Part shown: positions 1 through 5,321 of the stretch, one piece after another | Layout: the number at the start of each line of letters is the position of its first letter | Position numbering within the stretch: position 1 is the stretch's first letter | From: Actinomycetes bacterium | GTDB lineage: Bacteria > Actinomycetota > Actinomycetes > Streptosporangiales > Streptosporangiaceae | NCBI GenBank assembly: GCA_023425615.1 | Contig: JAFACJ010001072.1 | Coordinates: 1-7,876 of the forward strand | Length of the DNA stretch: 7,876 nucleotides | Direction: 5' to 3' | Position numbers and translations under genes: made by a program | Notes under the pieces: generated by a model | What the model was told of the DNA's origin: nothing | The model's database searches: none | The model's input: only the letters and a program-made list of their open reading frames with translations

Positions 1-1120
1 CGCCAGGCCGGGGCGCACCGCCCTGACGATCAGCGCCGTCGCGTTCGGGGTGGCGGCCGTGACGTTCTCCACCGGCCTGAACCGCACCGTCAACGCCTAT
101 TTCACCGACGCGGAGCGCTCGGACACCATCGACGTCAGGGTCTTCGGCTTCACCGGCTCGTCGGCCGCGCTGAAGGAGCGCCCCGGCACCGCGGAGGTGT
201 CGATCGCCCGGTCCGAGGATGTGCACGTGCCGGGCCTCTCCCGGTCGGTGCGTCTTCAGGCGTACCAGGGCGGTGTCACCGACCGGCACGGCTACCGGAT
301 GGTGCGCGGACGCTGGCTGGCCGGACCCGGCGAGGCCATCGTCGGCAGCCCCTTCCTGCGCAACAGCGGCAGACGGATCGGCGACTCCTTCACCCTCGAC
401 AAGGGCGGCAGGAAACTCACCCTGCGCATCGTCGGGACGGCGATCGTGGATGGAGGGGGGGACACCATCCTCACCGACTGGGCCTCCCTCTCCTCCCTGG
501 GAGAACCGCGGCCTTCCACCACGCCGCGGCGGCCCGCCCCGTCCGGCCCCGAGGCCGGCGTGGTCGTCCCGGACAGGTCGTCGCCCTTCTTCGCGGAGGT
601 CGTCCTCTCCCCCGGCGCCTCCGTCGGCGCCTATCTCGCGTCCCTGGAGGCCGACGGCATGGGCGCCGAGGCCGCCGCCGAGGACACCGAGATCGGCCAG
701 GTGACGGTCCTCGGCCTGCTCGCCCTCCTGGCCCTGGGACTGACCGTGATCGCCGCCCTCGGCGTGTTCAACACGGTGGTCCTCAACACCCGCGACCGCG
801 CCCGCGACTTCGGCGTCCTGAAATCCCTGGGCGCCACACCCCGCCAGATCCTCGCGGTCGTCCTGTCCTCCATGACGGCCCTGGGCCTGGTCGGCGGGCT
901 GATCGGCCTCCCCCTCGGCCTTGCCGCCCACCAGGTCGTGGCACCCGCCATGGCCGACACCGGCGGCCTGGTCCTCCCCTACACCCTCACCGAGAGCTTC
1001 CCCTGGCCCCTGCTCGTCCTCCCCGTCCTGGCCGGTGTCGCCATCGCCCTCCTGGGCGCCCTGATCCCGGCGGGCCGCGCCGCCCGCATCAGAACGGCCG
1101 CCGCTCTGCGCTCAGAGTGA
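1..1120 (+). CDS. ABC transporter permease, FtsX/MacB type (5' partial)
   Basis: This is the C-terminal part of an integral membrane permease of the FtsX/MacB type, whose members work with an ABC ATPase in export or in envelope remodelling. The frame is open from base 2, and the residues before the GTG at 50 (RPGRTALTISAVAFGVAAVT) form a hydrophobic membrane segment typical of this family. That GTG is therefore internal and the true start lies outside the window. Counting from the GTG, an extracytoplasmic domain spans about residues 20-215 and has a Pro-rich stretch near 150-175. Three hydrophobic segments follow at about 220-245, 272-300 and 318-342. The FtsX hallmark RDRARDFGVLKSLGATPRQI joins the first two of these. 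The end, RAARIRTAAALRSE, is the usual family terminus. No ATPase partner is visible, so it is probably upstream. The substrate cannot be predicted. Family assignment is secure. Confidence 0.9.
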   Translation, partial: ARPGRTALTISAVAFGVAAVTFSTGLNRTVNAYFTDAERSDTIDVRVFGFTGSSAALKERPGTAEVSIARSEDVHVPGLSRSVRLQAYQGGVTDRHGYRMVRGRWLAGPGEAIVGSPFLRNSGRRIGDSFTLDKGGRKLTLRIVGTAIVDGGGDTILTDWASLSSLGEPRPSTTPRRPAPSGPEAGVVVPDRSSPFFAEVVLSPGASVGAYLASLEADGMGAEAAAEDTEIGQVTVLGLLALLALGLTVIAALGVFNTVVLNTRDRARDFGVLKSLGATPRQILAVVLSSMTALGLVGGLIGLPLGLAAHQVVAPAMADTGGLVLPYTLTESFPWPLLVLPVLAGVAIALLGALIPAGRAARIRTAAALRSE

Positions 1121-1131
1121 CGGCCGTGACG

Positions 1132-1164
1132 CCTCCCGCCGCACCTCCCGGGCGCGGCGGGAGG
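1132..1164. terminator. Bidirectional terminator-like inverted repeat between convergent genes
   Basis: CCTCCCGCCG (1132-1141) and CGGCGGGAGG (1155-1164) are a perfect 10-bp inverted repeat around a 13-nt loop. The repeat starts 11 nt after the permease stop and directly abuts the stop of the convergent peptidase gene at 1165-1167. There is no T tract on either side, which is common in actinomycetes. It is well placed to end both transcripts. Confidence 0.65.
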
Positions 1165-2082
1165 TCAGTTCCGAAGGCGCGGCGGGGCGGGGGTGAGGAT
1201 GGTGACGGCGGTCTTGGTGCCGTAGGCCCAGTCGAGCATCTTGGCGGTGTCCTGGAAGCGCGCCGTGCTGGAGGAGCTGTTGAGGACGACGCCGTAGACG
1301 GTGTGCTTCTTGCGGCGGGCGACGAACATGAAGCAGGCGCCGGCGGAGTTCGTGGTACCGGTCTTGATGCCGTAGAGGCCGGGGTAGCCGGTGTTGTTCT
1401 CGTCCGTTCCGCTGCCCTTCAGCAGGAGGTTGTGGGTGCGCAGCGGGTATTTGCGGCCGCTCGCGGAGACGATGTCCTTCTTCACGATCCTGACGATCGC
1501 GGAGAACGTCTTGTTCTTCATCGCGTAACGGGCGAGCTTGAGCTGGTCGGCGGCGGTGGTGCGGTCGCCCTTGGCGGGCTGTCCGTCGAACGAGGTGTAG
1601 TGGGTGTCCTTCATGCCGAGCTTCTTGGCGAGCGCGTTCATCTTGGCCTGGGCGCCGAGGTAGCCTCCGGTGCCGCCGTAGGAGTCGGCGAGGGCGTAGG
1701 CGGCGTCGCTGCCCGACTCGATGAGCATCGCCTCCAGGAGCTGGCGCGCGGTGAGCACGTCGCCGGGCACGAGGTGGCTGTTGCTGGCGCCCCAGTCATC
1801 GACCCAGTCCTTGTACTTCTGCTTGATCTTGATCTTCGAGCCGAGCCCGCCCTTCTGCAGGACGACCATGGCCAGCGCCACCTTGTTCATGCTCCCCACC
1901 GGCATGCGCTTGTTCGCGTTCCGCTTCCAGAGCACCTTCCCCGTGGTGGAGTCGAAGAGGATGGCCGAGGTCGCCGACACCCCCGATGGCGTCTTGGGCT
2001 TGGCGGCGGCCTCCGCTCCGCCCGCCGGGACGAGGTTGATCATCGAGGCCGCAAGAACGGTCGCGGTCAGCTTCTTCAGCAC
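1165..2082 (-). CDS. Secreted D-alanyl-D-alanine carboxypeptidase-like serine peptidase (peptidase S11)
   Basis: This is a penicillin-binding-protein-type enzyme expected to trim the terminal D-Ala of peptidoglycan stem peptides outside the membrane. The 305 residues begin with a signal peptide: KK n-region, hydrophobic core, and a signal peptidase I site near AEA-AA at residues 23-27. The GTG start is supported by AAGGGGA at 2089-2095, 6 nt upstream. Catalytic motifs are SMNK at 64-67 (nucleophile Ser64, Lys67) and KTG at 240-242. The middle motif, usually SGN, reads SGS at 123-125. There is no clear C-terminal amphipathic anchor or second domain, and the protein ends soon after the catalytic fold, so it is short beside many DD-carboxypeptidases of about 380-450 residues. 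It is probably monocistronic: a terminator lies upstream and a convergent gene downstream. A regulatory or low-activity paralog is possible given the altered motif. Confidence 0.92.
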   Translation of the reverse strand: MLKKLTATVLAASMINLVPAGGAEAAAKPKTPSGVSATSAILFDSTTGKVLWKRNANKRMPVGSMNKVALAMVVLQKGGLGSKIKIKQKYKDWVDDWGASNSHLVPGDVLTARQLLEAMLIESGSDAAYALADSYGGTGGYLGAQAKMNALAKKLGMKDTHYTSFDGQPAKGDRTTAADQLKLARYAMKNKTFSAIVRIVKKDIVSASGRKYPLRTHNLLLKGSGTDENNTGYPGLYGIKTGTTNSAGACFMFVARRKKHTVYGVVLNSSSSTARFQDTAKMLDWAYGTKTAVTILTPAPPRLRN

Positions 2083-2173
2083 CAGAGATCCCCTTACGCC
2101 TGGTTTGTCACAAGCCGGGCAAGGCTATCGTGATCAACGCGCCCCGTGATGGCGGAGCGGCTTCACCCATGAC

Positions 2174-2200
2174 AAAGGGCCGCACTCCGTGCGGCCCTTT
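2174..2200 (-). terminator. Intrinsic terminator downstream of the Roadblock gene at 2246-2656
   Basis: A perfect 12-bp stem is formed by AAAGGGCCGCAC (2174-2185) and GTGCGGCCCTTT (2189-2200), with a 3-nt loop. It lies 45 nt beyond the stop codon of the minus-strand Roadblock gene. Read on the minus strand, the stem ends in CCCTTTGTC, a short T run. It should separate the Roadblock transcript from the peptidase gene downstream. The remaining 2083-2173 stretch must hold the peptidase promoter, but no convincing -35/-10 pair was found there. Confidence 0.85.
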
Positions 2201-2245
2201 CCCGGTATCGCCGTCGCCTCCCCGGACGGGGGCACGGAAAGACCG

Positions 2246-2656
2246 TCAGTTGCTCTCCAGTTCGCGCATGACGGCGCGGGCCTGGGCGAAGAGCATGCCG
2301 ACGTTGACGTGGCGGGTGCAGATGACGGTGGCCACGATGTCGGGGTTGGTCTTGCTGCGCATGAAGAGGTGGACGAGGTTCTCGCTGTTGACGAGGATCT
2401 CGTGGAAGTAGCGCCGGTTGTCGCTGTTACCGCGGGTCTGCCGCCACATGTCTTCGATCTGCAGGATCGTGCGCCCCTGGAAGAGGTCGGCGGTGGCCGC
2501 GGCGACGACGTCGAGGATCTCGCGGGGGTGGTTGTCGACCGTGTCCACGGCCAGCAGCATTCCGGTGGAGATGTCGACGATGCCCGCTCCCACGTACTCG
2601 GGGACGTTCTGGCGGAACATCTTCAGGGCGCTGTTGACGACATGCGTGAGATTCAT
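2246..2656 (-). CDS. Roadblock/LC7-like small protein (A)
   Basis: This 136-residue protein has no signal peptide or membrane segment and should be cytoplasmic. It fits the Roadblock/LC7 alpha-beta fold: an N-terminal helix (about 1-17), a first beta hairpin GAGIVDISTGMLL (23-35), a central helix (about 45-58), then strands around FHEILVNSENLVHLFMRS (84-101) and IVATVICTR (107-115), and a closing helix from VNVGMLFAQ to the end. Proteins of this fold dimerise and often act as partners or activators of small Ras-like GTPases. It lines up with protein B at 4782-5198: VD..TGM.L in the first hairpin and an AA.ADL helix. The ATG at 2654-2656 has only a weak purine-rich site (GAAAG) upstream. It is transcribed alone, divergently from a DUF4388 gene, and ends at a strong terminator. 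The family is fairly sure; partner and role are unknown. Confidence 0.78.
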   Translation of the reverse strand: MNLTHVVNSALKMFRQNVPEYVGAGIVDISTGMLLAVDTVDNHPREILDVVAAATADLFQGRTILQIEDMWRQTRGNSDNRRYFHEILVNSENLVHLFMRSKTNPDIVATVICTRHVNVGMLFAQARAVMRELESN

Positions 2657-2732
2657 CTCTGGCTTTCTCTGACAAGCACACCAATTCCGAGAGAAAATGG
2701 CGCACTGACGGCCCGTACGACCCCGTGAAGAA

Positions 2733-2751
2733 CGTGCCGGGGCGCGGCACG
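2733..2751. repeat. Short inverted repeat in the divergent intergenic region
   Basis: CGTGCCG (2733-2739) and CGGCACG (2745-2751) form a 7-bp stem with a 5-nt loop. It lies about 77 nt upstream of the Roadblock A start, so it would fall in the transcribed leader if the promoter is at 2816-2821. It could be a leader hairpin or a regulator site. In DNA this GC-rich it could also be chance. Confidence 0.35.
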
Positions 2752-2782
2752 GCTGACTTCCGTATCCGCACGCGACGACCCG

Positions 2783-2812
2783 CTGACAGCGCCACTACGA
2801 CGGCGATACGGT
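2783..2812 (+). promoter_or_regulatory. Candidate promoter for the DUF4388 gene at 2895
   Basis: CTGACA at 2783-2788 and TACGGT at 2807-2812 are separated by 18 nt. This fits a housekeeping sigma-type promoter in actinomycetes (TTGACA-like, TANNNT -10). It would give a leader of about 75 nt before the TTG start at 2895. The call rests on pattern match only. Confidence 0.45.
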
Positions 2813-2815
2813 AAA

Positions 2816-2821
2816 ACTATA
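2816..2821 (-). promoter_or_regulatory. Candidate -10 element for Roadblock gene A
   Basis: On the minus strand the hexamer TATAGT matches the actinomycete -10 pattern very well, and it sits in the most AT-rich stretch of the window (about 2811-2840). No good -35 hexamer is found 16-19 nt upstream. Instead that position falls next to the TAGGG repeats at 2839-2856, so activator-dependent transcription is possible. The leader to the ATG at 2656 would be about 150 nt. Confidence 0.35.
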
Positions 2822-2837
2822 GCCAAATATTGTGAAA

Positions 2838-2857
2838 CTAGGGCCCTAAGACCCTAG
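2838..2857. promoter_or_regulatory. TAGGG/CCCTA repeat cluster, candidate operator
   Basis: Three copies of one pentamer lie within 18 bp: TAGGG at 2839-2843, CCCTA at 2844-2848 and CCCTA at 2852-2856. The first two form the perfect 10-bp palindrome TAGGGCCCTA. The outer pair forms the inverted repeat CTAGGG/CCCTAG with an 8-nt centre. The cluster lies between the putative divergent -10 elements and the start of the + strand DUF4388 gene, where a regulator could act on both genes. No known regulator's site was recognised. Confidence 0.45.
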
Positions 2858-2894
2858 CGGAAAAATCTCCCAGGAGCGAAGGGCCGGTGCCGGG

Positions 2895-3704
2895 TTGTCC
2901 TCAGTCATCGACGAACTCGACGTCCTGATCCGTGCGGGGGCCTCGGGTGCGCTGAAGGCCGAGGGGCGGCGACGCGGCACCGTCTACCTGGACGAAGGCA
3001 GGTTCGTCTTCGCCGAGGCGGCGGGCGTCCCCGACCTCGCCTCCCGGCTGATAGGCGCACGCCGGCTGACCTCCCGGCAGTGGAACGTCCTGCGCACCGA
3101 GGGACGGCCGGGAGAGTTCGGCGCCCTGCTCGTGGAACGCGGCATCCTCGACGAGACGGAACTGACCGCGGTCCTGCGCTCGGCCTTCCTTGACGCGGTC
3201 ACGGCGCTGACGTCCGACGCGGAGCGCGCCGACCTCCGGTTCGCCCCGATGGAGCGTCCCTGGATCGGCTCGGTGCTCGACCTGGAGACCGACTTCCTCC
3301 GCGAAGAGGTCGCGCGCCGCTCCGCACACGGCCTCCCCCTCCAAGCACGTCCCCGGCTCATCGACCTGACCGGCGGCTGGCGCGTGGTCGAACGCCATCA
3401 GTGGGAGGTCGCCTGCCGCGTGGACGGCGTGACGACACTGCACAACCTGACCTGGCACAACGGCCTCTCCCTGTACGAGACCATGGAGAGCCTGGACGGG
3501 CTCGTCCAGGCGGGCCTGTGCGCGCTGCCCGCACCGGACCCGGGCGTCCCCTCGCTCCCCCGGCGGGAACCCGGCTCGACCCTCTGGGACAGGTCACCCG
3601 TGGAGGCGGGCCCGACCCGCGCCCCCGACGGCGGGACGATGTTCACCGTCCCGGGCAGCGATCTCCTGAAGCAGATCGTCCAGGCACTCCGCGAGATGGA
3701 CTAG
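2895..3704 (+). CDS. DUF4388 (PATAN) protein with C-terminal winged-helix-like region
   Basis: This 269-residue cytoplasmic protein begins with a DUF4388/PATAN domain, named after the PatA N-terminus and found in bacterial signalling proteins. The signature is SGALKAEG (17-24) followed by GTVYLDEGRFVFAE (28-41). A helical part (about 50-105) follows. Residues about 165-209 look like a winged-helix fold (QWEVACRVDGVTTLHNLTW), then a Pro-rich linker (about 210-247) and a short terminal helix, LLKQIVQALREMD. TTG at 2895 is the only usable start: an in-frame TAA lies at 2847-2849 and no ATG or GTG falls in frame between them. GAAGGG (2878-2883) is the likely ribosome site, 11 nt away. The start also agrees with the N-terminus of the second DUF4388 protein at 4114-4755. 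Its stop overlaps the stop of the opposing Roadblock gene. Its biochemical role is unknown; protein-protein signalling with the Roadblock proteins is an inference. Confidence 0.82.
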   Translation: MSSVIDELDVLIRAGASGALKAEGRRRGTVYLDEGRFVFAEAAGVPDLASRLIGARRLTSRQWNVLRTEGRPGEFGALLVERGILDETELTAVLRSAFLDAVTALTSDAERADLRFAPMERPWIGSVLDLETDFLREEVARRSAHGLPLQARPRLIDLTGGWRVVERHQWEVACRVDGVTTLHNLTWHNGLSLYETMESLDGLVQAGLCALPAPDPGVPSLPRREPGSTLWDRSPVEAGPTRAPDGGTMFTVPGSDLLKQIVQALREMD

Positions 3705-4117
3705 AAGTCCTCCGGCGTGAGGAACCGCCTGCTCTGCACGGAGTGGTCCAGGTGGTGGGTGACCCGCTTGGCCAGCTCGCGGACCTGGTAGTGCAGCATC
3801 CCGACGTTCAGCTCGTTGGTGCCGAGGACCGCGATGGCGGCCCTGCCGCCGGCGGTGAACACCGCGAGATAGCCGTCGGCGCCCCGGGTCACCGACTCGC
3901 GGAAGTCGCCGCATCCCGTCTCCCGCATGGCCTGGCGGGCCAGCCCGAGCGTCGTCGCGACGATCGCGGCGATCCGGGTGGGTTCGGGGTCGGGAAGGTC
4001 CTCGGCCACCATGAAACCGTCGTTGGTGGCGACCATGCTCCCGTAGACGCCCCTCACCTGGCTGCGCAGTTCACGGAGTTCCGCATGGATCAGCTGCTCG
4101 GCGCTCGGTGGCATCAT
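3701..4117 (-). CDS. Roadblock/LC7 domain protein (C)
   Basis: This is the most typical Roadblock/LC7 protein in the window (138 residues, cytoplasmic). The domain covers about residues 10-120: a helix, the hairpin GVYGSMVATNDGFMVAED (23-40), the helix PTRIAAIVATTLGLARQAM, strands around GYLAVFTAGGRAAIAVLGTN, and the helix GMLHYQVRELAKRV. A basic tail, SVQSRRFLTPEDF, follows. It is the last gene of a three-gene operon: its ATG (4115-4117) overlaps the TGA (4114-4116) of the DUF4388 gene upstream, which implies translational coupling. A second ATG follows at once (4112-4114), so the start may be one codon later. GAAGG lies about 10 nt upstream. Members usually form homodimers that act on small GTPases or scaffold signalling complexes. 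Family very likely; its partner is inferred to be the adjacent DUF4388 protein. Confidence 0.88.
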   Translation of the reverse strand: MMPPSAEQLIHAELRELRSQVRGVYGSMVATNDGFMVAEDLPDPEPTRIAAIVATTLGLARQAMRETGCGDFRESVTRGADGYLAVFTAGGRAAIAVLGTNELNVGMLHYQVRELAKRVTHHLDHSVQSRRFLTPEDF

Positions 4118-4755
4118 TCCATCACCGCCTTCAAGAAGGACATCGTGTCACGCCGGGGCACCGCTCCAGGCCCCGATGACAACAGACGCAGCACGAGAAG
4201 GCGGAAGATCTCTATGGTGGTGCCGAAGACGCTGCCGCCCAGCTCCCAGGCCAGCTCGCGCGGTGTCGCCCCGTCCCCCACCCGGATGAGCAGCGCCCAC
4301 TGGAGTTCGGACACCTGCACGCGCGGCAGGTCGAGCAGCGCGTTGCGCGTGACCGCCGTGTCGGCCGTGACGTGCTCCGCCAGCTGCTCCAGGATCTCCT
4401 GGCGCCGTTCCACCTCGGCGAGCAGATCTCCCAGGGAGACGCCGTCCGCTCCGCCGGACTCCGGTCTCTCCGCCTCGCGGAACGGCTGGCGCAGCCCGGG
4501 ACGGGGTCTGCCCGACAGCAGTTCCAGCGCGGCGTCCATCATCGTCTCCCTGACGACGTAGCCCCAGCCCGGCGAGCCGGGCCGCGCGTTCCACTGCGCG
4601 GGCCCGGGAGTCCGCCTGGACTCCGCGTAGACGATCATGCCCTCGTCGAGGTAGATCGTCCCGCCGAAGTCACCCGGCACCCGCAGCGCCCCGGTCTGAC
4701 CGGAGTCGGCGAGCCTGCTCAGCCGGGCGACGAGCGGTTCCCTGGCGAAGTACAC
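4114..4755 (-). CDS. DUF4388 (PATAN) protein with coiled segment and winged-helix-like region
   Basis: This 213-residue cytoplasmic protein carries the DUF4388 signature TGALRVPG (21-28) and GTIYLDEGMIVYAES (32-46), matching the other DUF4388 protein at 2895-3704 almost position for position. A charged helical stretch, VSLGDLLAEVERRQEILEQL (106-125), may be a coiled coil. Residues about 150-193 (LQWALLIRVGDGATPRELAW onward) align with the winged-helix-like part of the other protein. The end, DTMSFLKAVME, is a short helix. The start is GTG at 4753-4755 with AGGA at 4762-4765, 6 nt away. It is the middle gene of the operon, 26 nt after Roadblock B and overlapping Roadblock C by 4 nt. Coupled expression with two Roadblock proteins suggests one complex. 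Function is otherwise unknown. Confidence 0.85.
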   Translation of the reverse strand: MYFAREPLVARLSRLADSGQTGALRVPGDFGGTIYLDEGMIVYAESRRTPGPAQWNARPGSPGWGYVVRETMMDAALELLSGRPRPGLRQPFREAERPESGGADGVSLGDLLAEVERRQEILEQLAEHVTADTAVTRNALLDLPRVQVSELQWALLIRVGDGATPRELAWELGGSVFGTTIEIFRLLVLRLLSSGPGAVPRRDTMSFLKAVME

Positions 4756-4781
4756 GACGGTTCCTGCCCTTGCTCGTGGGT

Positions 4782-5198
4782 TCAGACGCTGCTGGGACGG
4801 GGTTCGAGCGCGCCGTCCGGCTCGTCGGCGAAGCGCACGTCCACGTCGCGAAGCTGCCGCAGCGCCATCGCCAGGTTCGTCCCGGCGCGGTTCAGCACCA
4901 CCAGCAGCAGGAAGTCCAGCCGCGGCGCCGGGCTGAACTGCCGGATCAGGTAGTAGTGCCCCTTGAGGGTGATGATGACGTCCTCGAGACCGCCGTTCGC
5001 GGCGAGCTCACCGCTCATGAGGGAGGCGACGTGGGCGAGGTCCGCCGCGCCGGCCGCCGCCACCGACACGTTCAGCTCCTGCTCGTCTTGGACCGACCCC
5101 AGGACCATGCCCGTGGCGGCGTCCACGAGGCAGCCCGCGGCGAGCCCTTCGATCTGCCGAACCTGCTCCAGCAGAGCGTCAAGGGAGGCATCGGGCAT
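4782..5198 (-). CDS. Roadblock/LC7-like small protein (B)
   Basis: First gene of the three-gene operon; 138 residues from the ATG at 5196-5198. This start is preferred because AAAGGA (5206-5211) sits 7 nt upstream. A GTG two codons earlier (5202-5204) would leave only 1 nt of spacing. The protein looks like a Roadblock/LC7 fold: N-terminal helix LDALLEQVRQIEGL, first hairpin AAGCLVDAATGMVLG (20-34), helix AAGAADLAHVASLM, strands GHYYLIRQF and DFLLLVVLNR, and the helix NLAMALRQL. It resembles protein A (2246-2656) more than protein C, notably in VD..TGM.L and AA.ADL. The end (VRFADEPDGALEPRPSSV) is an unstructured tail. No membrane segment is seen. It probably binds protein C, the DUF4388 protein or an unseen GTPase; this is inference. 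Confidence 0.8.
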   Translation of the reverse strand: MPDASLDALLEQVRQIEGLAAGCLVDAATGMVLGSVQDEQELNVSVAAAGAADLAHVASLMSGELAANGGLEDVIITLKGHYYLIRQFSPAPRLDFLLLVVLNRAGTNLAMALRQLRDVDVRFADEPDGALEPRPSSV

Positions 5199-5205
5199 GG
5201 ACACG

Positions 5206-5211
5206 TCCTTT
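5206..5211 (-). promoter_or_regulatory. Ribosome binding site deciding the start of Roadblock B
   Basis: AAAGGA on the minus strand lies 7 nt from the ATG at 5198 but only 1 nt from the GTG at 5204. This favours the ATG as the real initiation codon. Confidence 0.7.
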
Positions 5212-5245
5212 CCAGCGGCGCGGAAGGCCGGCTCGCAAAAGAAAG

Positions 5246-5280
5246 TACATATCTCGCGATGCCGTGCATTTCAGATCCTA
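5246..5280 (-). promoter_or_regulatory. Possible promoter region for the Roadblock-DUF4388-Roadblock operon
   Basis: The 123-nt gap 5199-5321 holds a relatively AT-rich patch. On the minus strand it contains TAGGAT (5275-5280), a good actinomycete -10 hexamer lacking a clear -35. It also contains TGAAAT (5268-5273) 16 nt from TATGTA (5246-5251), a weak pair. Either could start the operon. No terminator-like hairpin was found after the PLP enzyme gene, so read-through from the biosynthetic genes is equally possible. Confidence 0.25.
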
Positions 5281-5321
5281 TGCAACACGGCAGCGCTCAC
5301 GGTCCCCTTCGACGGCACGGT

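Noticed and set aside
50..52. GTG at 50 as start of the permease
   Set aside because: The frame is open upstream and encodes the first half of a typical first membrane segment, so the gene begins before the window.
1117..2133. A 338-codon open frame on + opposite the carboxypeptidase
   Set aside because: The minus strand has signal peptide, SxxK and KTG motifs and a good ribosome site; the + frame translates to Gly/Val/Arg-rich sequence with no recognisable fold.
2427..2795. A 122-codon minus-strand frame covering the start of Roadblock A and its promoter region
   Set aside because: It is a shifted frame of Roadblock A, Arg/Pro-rich in its second half, and it covers the AT-rich control region's edge with no ribosome site.
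2838..2857. TAGGG/CCCTA repeats as a telomere-like or CRISPR repeat
   Set aside because: Only three pentamer copies are present with mixed orientation; there are no spacers of uniform length and no longer array.
3401..4561. A 386-codon open frame on + across the end of the DUF4388 gene and the Roadblock operon
   Set aside because: It overlaps three supported genes out of frame and gives Pro/Arg-rich sequence without motifs.
5278..5321. Terminator after the PLP enzyme gene
   Set aside because: CCGTG recurs three times there as direct repeats, but no stem longer than a few base pairs can be formed.
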